Position numbers and translations under genes: made by a program | In this document: piece after piece, positions 25,691 to 36,939 of the stretch | Numbering within the stretch: position 1 is the stretch's first letter | Layout of the letters: each line of letters starts with the position of its first letter | Notes under the pieces: generated by a model | Seen by the model: only the letters and a program-made list of their open reading frames with translations | The model's database searches: none | Told to the model about the DNA's origin: nothing | DNA from: Pempheris klunzingeri | Taxonomy: Eukaryota > Chordata > Actinopteri > Acropomatiformes > Pempheridae | Assembly: GCF_042242105.1 (NCBI RefSeq) | Contig: NC_092027.1 | Coordinates: 17,157,221-17,221,220, forward strand | DNA: 64,000 bases | Direction: 5' to 3'

Positions 25691-28550
25691 TGCCCGGCTT
25701 AGCAGTGGCTTCCTATATGAAAACGAACTACATAGATGATGTGAAAATTTACTTACGAATATTAACATAAAAAATGTAATATCATGACCTAATGTTGCCT
25801 TATAATGATATATTCACGTCAACCATAAGCTCAATAGCCCATTAAGTGATCAGAAAGTCATAATTAAACTATATTAATAAGGCTGTGCTGGCACTGAGAC
25901 GATACCTGCTTTTATTGAGTATTTTTGGGCTAATAAAAATAGACTACTAATACAATGTGGTGAAGGATTATGTAAAAGGCATAAGTTTGGTGTAAGCTTC
26001 TTAAAAAAAGAGTACAACACAGTCCAGATAAGCAATAAATATGGAAAATAAGAGTTTTGCTGCAAGTTAAAGTGCAATCTTGATCAATGACGACCTCTTG
26101 TGGTCATAAGATGTACATGCAGGTAGTGCTGTATTTCTGTCAGGTCCATAATTTGGAATATCTGTTTGGCTGCAGCTGCAACAGGTTAATGGTGACATCT
26201 GCTGTAATATAATCATACACCAGAACTCAATTTTGAACACAGTGCCGTATCTATAGTACGTGGGAACAATGAGAGGAGTGAGAGCTCATTAAATCCTCCT
26301 TTACTCTGAGTGTTTTATGGGACTGACACTAATCAGGGATGGCCGTTCGATCCCCAGCACCTCCTGTCCACATGTCAGAGCGTCCCTGATGGATGGTTAG
26401 GTCAGTGCCTGGTAGAGGCTTGATGCCATCGGTCTGTCAATGAGATTGCCTCTTCGTTATCACCGGAGGGCAGAAAGCCACTTCTTTCAACACTGACAAA
26501 ACCAGAGAAAAACACTTCTACATATTTACCAGAAGCACTGTCAGAAGTGTGCATCGTAAATTAACGACTGGCTGTAAAATATAGAATAAAGTACAAGGCT
26601 GTCTTCACACACACACACCCTCTTATCTCTAGCTCTATATAGCCAGGCATGGAAGAGGTACTCAGATCTTGTACTTCAGTAAAAGTAGCAATAACACAGT
26701 GTAGAGGTATATATGAGTCATGCATTTACATTCTTACTTCAGTAAAAGTAAAAAAGTGCTGGCATCAAAATATACTTAAAGCACCAAAAGTAAGAATACT
26801 CAGAACTTCACAATAGCATATATTAAATCACTGGTTTCTGATTATTTATGCATTAATGTGTGCATCACTTTGCTGTTGAGGCTGTACTCGATTCTGATGG
26901 CTACACAATATAAATTCAATATCAATTCATGTATCTAAAATGAGTAACCATAGCAACAGGGATGCAGTCAAACCCTCTGCTAACAATTTCTTGCAACATG
27001 TTAATAATATAATGAGCTAAATCTGCAATACTACAGATAACTGAAGTAATTAAATAAATATGTTGTGTAAGTATGCAGTGAAGCAGAAGTACAAAGTAGC
27101 AAAAAATGGAAATACTCAGGTAAAGTACAAGTACCTCAAAGATGTACTTAAGTTCAGTACTTGAGGAAATGTATTTGCCACCACTGTCTGTACCTTCACC
27201 GGCGTGGTTAGGAGTCACCAGCTCTTGCTCCTCTGATAATACCTCACCATAAATGTTAAGTGTGATGTCAATAATATATAATGTGGTTGAGTTAGTACAT
27301 TTAATACCTGCCAGGCATTAGGGGACTTAGAAAATGCTGTAAAACTGCACATTGAATGTTCACCATCACTTGACGTCATGTAACATGACTGTAAATAAAT
27401 GTCTGTAAATGAAAACTCTACATTGGATCATAATTTCTCAGTACTACTTTGTCTGGTCTGTGTGGTACACATTATAATAGTTTAGAATAGTAGTCCTGAG
27501 ATGTAAATAAAATGCAAGTTTTGACGTCGTTCTGCTCAGGATAACTTCTTTGGTTAGGTGCGCGTATCTTTGTTAAAGACACAGGATTCTGTTGCGAGCT
27601 GAAAATGTAAAACCTTAATAAACAGGTGTAGAGCAAACACACATCATTCAAAATGGCACTATAAAACCATGATGCATCATTGTGAGCCAAGAGTACTATG
27701 AGCACTTACAGTGATCTGGGTTAAATATTAGCTCAAATAAGTGAATGGGCAACGCTGTATAAAACTGTCTGTTTTACTTCAAGGGACAACTGACACATTA
27801 AACCTTTGCACATCTTTGATTCTCCATTTAGTCGTGTTTTTTACCAATATGACAGGAGTTAAGAAAGAGTAACTACAAAGCAAACTGGCTTTGGGAATAG
27901 ATTACAGGTGTTTTTGCAGCTTCCTTGAGCTTTACCTCTTGACTGTGAGAGGTGAGAGATAAATAAGATAACTGTTATAGGATAAACTAAAGGTGACGAA
28001 CCAGCTGACATATGAAGCTAGGAAACCTCAGGACACTACTGAAATAAGCTGAAAACCTTATTTCAGGCTTAAAATCGTGTGAATGCGATGCCCCAACAGT
28101 CTCTGTGCCGCTCATGTCAAGGTTAAGCACGAGCTCGCTTTGCTACTGAGAGCTTCAGTGACACGATTTACAAACTTGGACCCTGAAGAATTCGATAAGA
28201 TTTTTCATTAGGATCATGATTTGATTCAGCTTGTTCACATCATACACTGCTTTAGATCTCTGCTATCTCAAAAGCTCTGATAGCAGAGTGAACTTTCAGC
28301 CCTGAGCCTGCTCCACCTGCTGGGTCATGCATGATAATGAGGACAATTATAACTCCTATGCTGTTTGTGTGTTTGTTTCCACAAAGGGTTTCACCTGGCA
28401 GTAAAAGTAGTCCTTCTTTCATGCTGTGAGGCAGAAATTACAGGCCATTTAATGTCAAACCTAATGTTCCGATGATCACACCTGATTACGGTCAGAAACA
28501 CAGACATCTCTTGTATCGTTCCAATTATCTAAGTTTACGCTGCTGCATCC
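25691..28550. other. Intergenic spacer, first part
   Basis: AT-rich spacer between fhod3 and the decayed exon at 28557. Apart from the hAT-like palindromic element at 26644-27186, I see no gene, RNA or regulatory motif I can support. Confidence 0.5.
26644..27186. mobile_element. Nonautonomous hAT-like DNA transposon
   Basis: The left end reads CAGGCATGGAAGAGGTACTC and the right end GCCACCACTG. Flanking subterminal blocks rich in AGTAAAAGTA and GTACTTAAGT are partly inverted copies of each other. This architecture is typical of a common teleost hAT-type element. I could not see an intact 8-bp target duplication, so it is old or its ends are slightly misplaced. Confidence 0.5.
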
Positions 28551-28556
28551 CCAGGT

Positions 28557-28690
28557 GCTTTTATGATCCCTTCTCTTATCCTGTTGTCCCTGCAGAGCAT
28601 GACACTGATGCACCAGCAGTTTGCCATCGGCCAATGCCTTAGAAGGAGCAGGGTTTGGGCTGCAATTAACCCCTACATGACAGGAGCGTG
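28557..28690 (+). pseudogene. Decayed SLC6A19-type exon 2
   Basis: After ccccag the sequence reads as a degenerate copy of transporter exon 2: GAFMIPSLILL, then FAIGQCLRR and AAINPYMTG. In the live copies the same positions read [20 protein letters not shown] and RSINPYLTG. Conserved glycine and glutamate codons are lost (the VLEG and LEF motifs are broken) and the donor after the final GGAG is CGTGTG. The exon is therefore dead, and I could not find exon 1 upstream. It lies on the same strand as the array, 2.7 kb upstream of copy 1. Confidence 0.8.
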
Positions 28691-31391
28691 TGATTTTTTT
28701 TAAAGTCAAATATGGAAGTTGCTTTTTTGAAATCTGCTTTTGTGATCTTGAATTAAGATGCTGGATACACTTTTCTTAGTTAGGAGTTAGGAAACTTGTC
28801 TTGGGTAGAAATCCTCATGTTCACTTTGCTCCATTAAAACCTATTTGGGTCTGGCAGGTTAAATTGTAAATGGACTGCACTGATCCTAATCCTAACCTTC
28901 CTAATCTTGGCACAATTCATACACTGTGTTTATTTTCCTCAGCTTTGTGTCCTTGTTTCTGTGTAAGTACATAAGAACAATGGAAATAAACAGAGTCAAA
29001 TTGTATGTGTTCACATACTTGGCAAATAAAGAGCTTTGAGGTGTAAGGGCTGCTGTGCAAGGTAACAGAGGGTAACTAACGAATGCATTCGCATGCACAC
29101 ACACGCCAGAGTGCAACTTCAGGGGCTTGGTGTTCAAGACTTTGGTGTTTTCCCTGCTCATTTACACACACACACACTCATGGTCACGCACCGATGGCAC
29201 AGTTTTGGGCACACTAAACACATCCTGACTCCAGCTGTTTAACACACAGGCTTAAAATGAATCTCTTCATCTCACTCTCGAAGAGAAGGCGAATAAGTGT
29301 GTACATCCCAAAATGTTTAAAACTTTAATCAAGTTTCAATGGTTGTTTGGGATTTTAGGAGTTGTGTTCCTCTCATCATCTTTTCTCTGGTATCCACTGG
29401 TGACAGCTCCCTCTGTTCATTATCGCCTTCTTTGAGATGATTAGTACATAGTGGTTAAGACAACTTGGACAGAGATTGCTAGCCCAATTTTGCCATTAAT
29501 AATCCCTGGACTCATGTTGTTACAGTGTTTTTGCATGAATGTATCTGCCGTGTTGATTGCAGCTTTTATAAATCAAGTTGTATACAATCTAATATTACAG
29601 CATAACTAAAGTGCTGAGCCTTCTTTGACAGGATTAAGGTGACCGTGGTAGCAAAGTGTTGCTCATTTATACACCCAGCTGTTACAGAATAACATTATCA
29701 TTCGTTTGGAGTTGTTATTCAGGCCACCTGGAGACTTAAAGTCCAACATTCACTCTCTTTTGGCTGTTTTTGGTCTGAGGGAAACATCCTGCTCTTCAGC
29801 TGCTAAATGCTTCAACATGTTCCCCAGCTTGTTGCTATCTGTGAGAGTGGTAAGAGTGAAGCAAAACAGTTAAGTCGTGGGCCCAACAGCTAATCAATGA
29901 CCTTAAACTTGCTATAAAACTCAGAGAAAAGCAGATTAGAGTCGCAGATTAGAGTGGTCATTCTCTGTAGCTTCATCCCAAGGAGCGATCCTTTCCACGT
30001 CACGCATTTAGTGTTCACATGGTTATAAACTGTAGCTGCTTTATCTATGTGCTCCACTGTCACATGACCATTTAGGGTAAAGAAGCATATAAACCCGTAA
30101 TCAAATTCCTGAATTTTATTCTGAAGGGTAGAAGTTACACTGGCCCCAAATAACAGAGACTCCAGAGAAAAGACAAATACGTTTCATTAAATCTAGTGTG
30201 TATTTGTAGCTTGTATGGACAGTTATGTAGTACCTCAACGTTTAATCCAGGAACAAAGTTAAGCAAAACTCATATTTTATGATATATATATACACACTGT
30301 ATCTATTCATTTCAAAATGCTAAATAAACACCGATCAATGTCGTGGATCCTGATTTCTTACAGCTGACTTGACTCCACATGCTTACAGGACCACTGCTTT
30401 GTGATGGTTGAACTTAATGTGTCTTTACAAGGTGTTAAGTATTTTGGACCAATAGCAGTGATGCGCACACTGCAGATGCGCACAGATTTATCACTCTAAG
30501 CACATCCTGAAAATAACCCCAGACATGTCACTATACAACACACTGTAAATGCTGATACTCGTCTTTCTTTGGTTAATAATTGCATTAAGCAGGAACACTG
30601 ATAACGTGTATAAGCTCTCTGAATTGCTCAACAATTACACAGCAGAAAACAAAAAGTCAAGATACAAAAAAAGAAAAGAAAGATCACTTCCTTTTGTCTG
30701 TGATTTTTCATTCAGGTAATTCCTCAAAACATTAACATCAACCAAAGCACGGTTCAACATTTGATTGTCAGGTTTGACAGAACATGGATAATTGCAATAA
30801 AACAATTTAGTTTCTCAAGGATGGGAAAAGGCGGGGTCTGATATTTAAGATAAGCTATAATGGGAAAAGTGTTGCCCCTGACTGTAGAGTGTTTCTGTTA
30901 ATAAATGGACACAAAAACTGTAGTTATTGTCACATTTGAATGCTTCAGCTATGCTTGTGTGCACTTTTAAAAGGAATGATATACTAAGTAAACCACCGAC
31001 AGAACGCTCCTCTAAATGTTTCTGATGTATCAGTAAAAGCCATCTTGTGGGGGAAACGTTTTGACAATGGTGATGCATTAACCATTATCAAAGAGGTTGT
31101 GCCTCAAACTTGCTGACATTACATAATACAACACAGACTGCAATGAGCTACTGATAACCACGGTCTAGGTGCCATAGGTCAAAAGAAATACCTCGGTGCC
31201 CCTTCCCAGGACACACAGTAAGGGTAGAGGACTCTGAGAAGGACAGTGCACAGAGCAGACTGCATGAGAAAGGACACGGCCCCACGAAGGTTCTCAGGAA
31301 AGTAGCAAAACAAACAACTAAGCTACCAAAGGGAGACTCAACGGCTACATTTTACAATTTCTGTGTCCAGTGAAGTTCACAAGAAGCCAGC
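28691..31391. other. Intergenic spacer, second part, upstream of copy 1
   Basis: It contains the possible exon 10 relic at 29356-29450. The rest is AT-rich with no gene I can support. The copy 1 promoter presumably lies in the last few hundred bases. The TATA-plus-block arrangement of copies 3 and 4 is not visible there. Confidence 0.45.
29356..29450 (+). pseudogene. Probable decayed SLC6A19-type exon 10
   Basis: Following an AG, one frame reads PLFIIAFFEMI directly before an S-T-stop. The live copies have [11 protein letters not shown] or [11 protein letters not shown] at this place in exon 10. The first part of the exon is shortened and frameshifted. It lies on the same strand and in the right order after the exon 2 relic at 28557, which supports a single dead gene with its middle deleted. 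The identity rests on about 11 residues. Confidence 0.5.
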
Positions 31392-34300
31392 ATGAAGCTG
31401 AAGATACCAAACCCAGGGCTGGATGACCGGATCCCCTCTCATGGGGACCTGGAGAGGATGGAGAAGGAAGAGGCCGGGGACAGGCCAAAATGGGACAACA
31501 AAGCCCAGTATCTGCTCACCTGTGTGGGCTTCTGTGTGGGACTTGGCAACGTCTGGAGGTTCCCTTACCTGTGCCAAAGCCATGGAGGAGGTAAGCCGGG
31601 ATGAGATTGGGTGTTATCTGTTCAAGCTCTTTAGCAACACATTCAGCGTATTCTTTTTAAGTGCTTCAAATGCTTACAGGCTGCAGAGATGTAGTATTTG
31701 TAGCAGTTCAGATCGGTTTTCTCTTGAGATAATTTTGCTCCCAAGTGAGGTAAAAAAAAAATGCTAGATATACCTGTTTCTCTTAAAAGTTTAAAAATCA
31801 GTCAGTGAATCAGTGAAATTGGTTCACATTGAAACCTTTAGCTGCTAAAAGTTAATGTACCTCCAGGAGCCTTTATGATCCCGTTCCTTATCCTGCTGGT
31901 CTTGGAGGGAATCCCACTGCTGCACCTGGAATTTGCCATCGGTCAGCGCCTGAGGAAGGGCAGCGTGGGCGTGTGGAGATCAATCAATCCGTACCTGACG
32001 GGAGTTGGTAGGTAAAAAAAAAATGCAAGTTACTTTATTGTTTTAAGGAAATAAAATCATCAAAGAATTATACTCTGGTTTATGACCAGATACCTCTTGT
32101 TTAAAAAACCATTACCACGAGACTAATCGTTTCATTTTGTTGCAGGTATTGCGTCCCTGTTTGTCTCGTTTTTGGTGGGCATGTACTACAACACCATCAT
32201 GGCCTGGATTATGTGGTATCTCTTCAACTCCTTTCAGAACCCTCTGCCTTGGAGTCAATGCCCTCTCAATGCTAACAGAACAGGTATCCCTTCTTCCATC
32301 AAGAAAACAATCTGACAGAGAAAAAACACTCATCTGCTGTACACTCATCTGCTATAAAATCTGTGATAACATTTCTTTCCAAGGTTGCTGACATCTTGTT
32401 CTTAACTATATGATCCTAAGTTTACCGGTCGCTATCTCTTCATCTGTCTATCAGGTCTGGTAGAGGAGTGTGCTCGGAGCAGCACTGTCGACTACTTCTG
32501 GTACAGAGAGACTCTGAACACCTCCACAGCCATCGATGAGTCTGGAGGTATGCAGTGGTGGATGGTGCTATCCCTGATAGCTGCCTGGACTGTGCTCTAT
32601 GTTTGCTGCATCCGCGGAATCGAGACCTCTGGAAAGGTCTGAAAGTCACATTACATCTGTATAATCTAAGTAATATCTGCTTTGGAGTACATGTTCGGTC
32701 AAATGCACAGGTACATCACACAGGCGCGACTCATTTCGCCGTTTCTCATTTCCCAGGCTGTCTACATCACCTCCACTCTGCCATACCTGGTCCTCACCAT
32801 CTTCCTCATCAGAGGCCTGACGCTGAAAGGCTCTTTAGCTGGAATTAAGTTCCTTTTCACACCAGATGTAAGCACTGATGCAGCACATCAACCGACATGT
32901 CATATTAAATCAATATTACGCAGACATTTTAAAGCCTTTTTGCTGTCTAACCAAGAATCAGACCTATATCACTCTCACATCTGTCCATTAGATCAGCAAT
33001 GGAAGGGATTAAACAAGGGAAAACAGTGTTTTGGTTTTATAGGAGTTCATGTGTTACTTCCTGAAGTGTTGTCGTCACCGTGAGGTTCACGGTAAGGGTA
33101 TATCAATCAACATTAGTTAATGCAGTAATAAGCTTTAACAGTTAATTAATTAACAGTTACTTAAGAGCTAACTAATTATCTACTGATTGACTAATGGCAT
33201 TCACAGAAACTATGGTATTAACTAATACGTATTCAATAGTTTATAAAGATTGTATTACCATGGTTAATAAAATAAGAAGAATTAAGTAACGTTAACTAAC
33301 TAATATACCTAGTCATCATTTACTTGTGGTTTTCATGCTAAATAAGGTATCAAAACTGCGGGTTTATAAAGATGTTACTAACATTGCTTAATACAGTAAT
33401 AAGCATTAACTAACAGTTCATTGGTACAATAATAAGCATTAAGTAATGGTAACAAATGTCTCTTGTTAACATTTATTGATACTGCCTTCCTCTAACTCTA
33501 ACTTATTAAGGTTGAGATTAGTGGACTCACTCCACTCCTTCATGCGGAGGTTTGCTCATCCCTTTATTATCGTAGTGTTTACAATCCTTCACTTCCAGCC
33601 TCACCCGTGAATTATTGTGCATGCCACACTGTGTGAGCATTACTACCACAGTTATATTGTTAAATTGACAGCATGTATCCCTTAGGTCACACTTCATAAA
33701 TGCTTAATAGTGCTGTACAAGCATCACTTAACCATAATTAACCATATATTATTGCTCTTTGTGACTGTTGTAAATTTGAAACAATCAGCAAATCAGTTCA
33801 TCACGACAACCATCTGTTAACGACATGATTCATTCCACATTTAAAAGGATGGAGACTTCAAGCCAACTGTGTAAAAAAAAATGTGATTCTTTCATTTTGG
33901 AAACAATTTTAGTGGTCTTTAAAGGGGATGATTTCACAGCTGTATGAAAATAACGACAAAAACGTATATTTCGTTTTTTCTAATGGTTGCAGGACTTTTA
34001 TTCAACTTAGGCTCTCCATAAGTGGAATATGGAGCTAACAGGGGGTGCAGGCACACCCTCTTACAAGCATTTACAATATTAGTTAGCACCTTAATTAACA
34101 TGTAATCCCTTAAATGTTAAGGGACATCTGTTAACAGTTACGTAATGCTTATTATTGTATTAATTAAGTGTTAGTTAATGCTTATAACTGCATTAACTAA
34201 TGTTACTTGATATACCCTTACTCTAAAATGATGATATTTTCACGCTGCGGGTTTGTTTTTACAGATTTAACAAACCGGAGGTGCATGTAGGGAGATTATG

Positions 34301-36939
34301 GTGCCTGCAGACAGCTCCTGATTTTTCTTTTTTCCACATTCCCATTCCTAATGCTAAGTTAAGATAAGCAGCTGCTGTTTAGCTAATGCCAAACTATTTC
34401 TAGTAGTTAAGATAAGCACAGATAATCCCTATGGCTGCAAACGGAAAATTGAGAAATCAAATGTGAGTAATATTCTGATAAGAATTTAGCTAAATCATTT
34501 TAGCTTATGTAAACTGGCACTCGCTTTATCACCCACTTACATATACAACAGCTCATATTTTTTGAACTCCTGGTTTAATGTGTGTCCTTGAAGATTCAGA
34601 AAACTATAATCCTGGTGGACACCTTCACACATTAATTATTAACAATGGCTGAAACAGTTGGGGCTGGAGTGTACTGTCATGTGCACTGTAATTTGCATAG
34701 GAATCTCAGCTCAGTTTCTACTACTTACTACTTACTTTCCACACAATCTAATTTCTATACTCTCGTAGGTGAATGAGTTATTAAATCCACAGACCTGGTT
34801 GGATGCTGGTGCTCAAGTTTTCTACTCATTTTCCTTGGCTTTTGGAGGCCTCATCTCTTTCTCCAGTTACAACTCTGTTCAGTAAGTAACTGCCTTAACT
34901 GCACAGTCATACAATGAACCTGCTTTTGAACAAAGGTCCTCACTTGATCGGAATTTCCTCGTAGCAACAACTGTGAGCAGGACGCCGTCCTCATCTCCAT
35001 CATCAATGGCTGCACCTCAGTGTACTCAGCGACAGTCATCTATTCCATCATCGGCTTCAGGGCCACGCAAAAATTTGACGACTGCATGGATATGTGAGTT
35101 TCAAATCACACAAAAGAAAGCCTTAAGAAATAATGTTCTCAGGATACAAATACATGCGTGCTTTTCGCAGGAACATCATGAAGCTGATAAATGCCTTCAA
35201 CTATCCTGAAAACAACATCACAGAAAGCAACTACCATGAGACTTTGACCTACCTCAACCAGACAGATCCAGATATCATTGGTGGATTAAATCTACAGATC
35301 TGTGACATGCACAATTTCCTCAGTCAGGTAACATTTGAATATTTGACCACTTTTGCTGATTAATCCATTATCTGCAAATTTGTCCGTTTCCAGTCTCACT
35401 GAAATGACTTAGCAGAAGGCCTGTGGTTGAAATGTTTGCTGCCACTCCTTCAGGGTGTAGAGGGAACAGGCCTGGCCTTCATTGTGTTCACAGAAGCCAT
35501 CATCAAGATGCCCGTTTCTCCTCTCTGGGCCGTCCTCTTCTTCATCATGCTCTTCTGCCTCGGCCTCTCCACTATGTTCGGCAACATCGAGGGAGTGGTG
35601 GTTCCTTTGCAGGACCTTAAAGTGCTGCCCAAAACTTGGCCCAAGGAAATTTTCTGCGGTAACTCCTAGCAAGTATAAAATACCATCTCACATCGGGATT
35701 GGTCCTGGGAGATGTGTGTAACCACTTTTTTTCGTGTCGTGTTTTTTCAGGTCTGACTTGCCTAATATCTTTCGCTTTGGGGCTCATATTTTCCCTGCGC
35801 TCTGGAAACTACTGGCTGGCTCTTTTTGACAACTTCGCCGGCTCTATCCCCCTTCTGGTCATTGGATTCTGCGAGATGTTCTCTGTTATCTACATATATG
35901 GCATAGATAGGTGAGTCTATCCAGGAATCTCAAAGGCAGTAGTGTTAAGCCAGACCAATGAGAAACAAACAGAAAAACATTTCACTTAGTCACTGGATTA
36001 CAGTGTGTCAGAGGTGAGAGCAGATAATACCCATTTCTTGAGTCACTAGTTTAGTTGAAACATAGCAGGAAGTAACAGAGCGTTGTGTTCTGACCTTGAA
36101 ACAGAGATAGACTGTCAGTTATCATAGGAGAGATAATGACGCGTTGTCTTGTGATGTAGCATGACTTTGATGAGGAATGTGGAAAAATGTGCATTTTTTT
36201 TTCCCTCAGAATTTCAAAAATATTGTTATTGGAAGCACTAAAACATTACTTGTAAGTTATAAAATGTGTCCAGAGTGCAAAATATTGCAATGTTTTTTTT
36301 AGCTGACACAAGGTTAGACTAATATGACAAAGTGGAGTGTTCAGTGGTCCACACAAGCTGCTTTATTTGATGTATCTAATAAAAGCACAAGGTCGGCTTT
36401 TATGGAGCCTCTCAAACACACTGAGCTGACGTTATGACTCCCTCTTATTGCTTCCAAACAGGTTTAACAAGGACATTGAGTTTATGATCGGCCACAAGCC
36501 CAATATTTTCTGGCAGGTGACATGGAGGGTGGTTAGTCCACTCATTATGGTCTTCATCTTGATTTTCTACTTCGTAACCCAAGTCACCAAGAGTCTCACC
36601 TATTTGGTCTGGGACCAGGAGTCGGTAAGTATGCTCATCTAAGCCTGAATACTTTTTTAGATGATGTCTTAAGGAGAAATTCACTGAATGCTTTCTCTTC
36701 TCATGAATGATGGTTTTAAAACACACCTTTGTCATATCTGGTCGTAGCCGGAATTCCCCCAACTCCATCCGAGTCCTTTTCCCTCCTGGATCTACATCAT
36801 CATCTTCCTCCTGGCCGGAGTTCCAAGTTTAGCCATCCCAGTGTTCGCCCTCCTCAAATTCATTCAGAGAAAAGCCTGCAAGCAGAGGGACTCCGATGAC
36901 TCCGATGACGACACAGTATCTCTGCCAAAATACAAATGA
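31392..36939 (+). CDS. slc6a19: SLC6A19-type neutral amino acid transporter (B0AT1), array copy 1
   Basis: Twelve exons: 31392-31590, 31867-32007, 32146-32283, 32455-32636, 32757-32867, 34769-34881, 34965-35093, 35171-35327, 35454-35658, 35751-35910, 36462-36624, 36748-36939. The joined frame is open for 629 residues (human B0AT1 has 634). B0AT1 carries neutral amino acids with Na+ across the apical membrane of gut and kidney epithelium, with collectrin or ACE2 as partner. The N-terminus has [12 protein letters not shown] and [11 protein letters not shown]1 has [15 protein letters not shown]2 has two N-glycosylation sequons (N-R-T, N-T-S), and exon 4 ends IRGIETSGK. Na1 residues N53, S277, N309 and Na2 residues S429, T430 are all present. 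The tail is acidic (DSDDSDDD) and ends LPKYK. This is the most orthodox copy. Intron 5 (1.9 kb) carries a palindromic transposon. ATTAAA (37186) and AATAAA (37476) are candidate poly(A) signals. Confidence 0.95.
33092..34221. mobile_element. 1.13-kb palindromic nonautonomous DNA transposon in copy 1 intron 5
   Basis: The left end begins GTAAGGGTATATCAATCAAC and the right end is its inverted copy, ending GATATACCCTTAC. About 39 of the first 42 bases pair. Inside are many TTAACTAA/AATAAGCATTAA units, also in inverted array. No transposase frame and no clear target duplication are visible. It accounts for most of the unusually long intron 5. Confidence 0.8.

Noticed and set aside
31377-31583. 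Minus-strand frames opposite the transporter exons
   Set aside because: Similar antisense frames recur opposite the same exon in each copy. They are shadows of conserved coding sequence on the plus strand.
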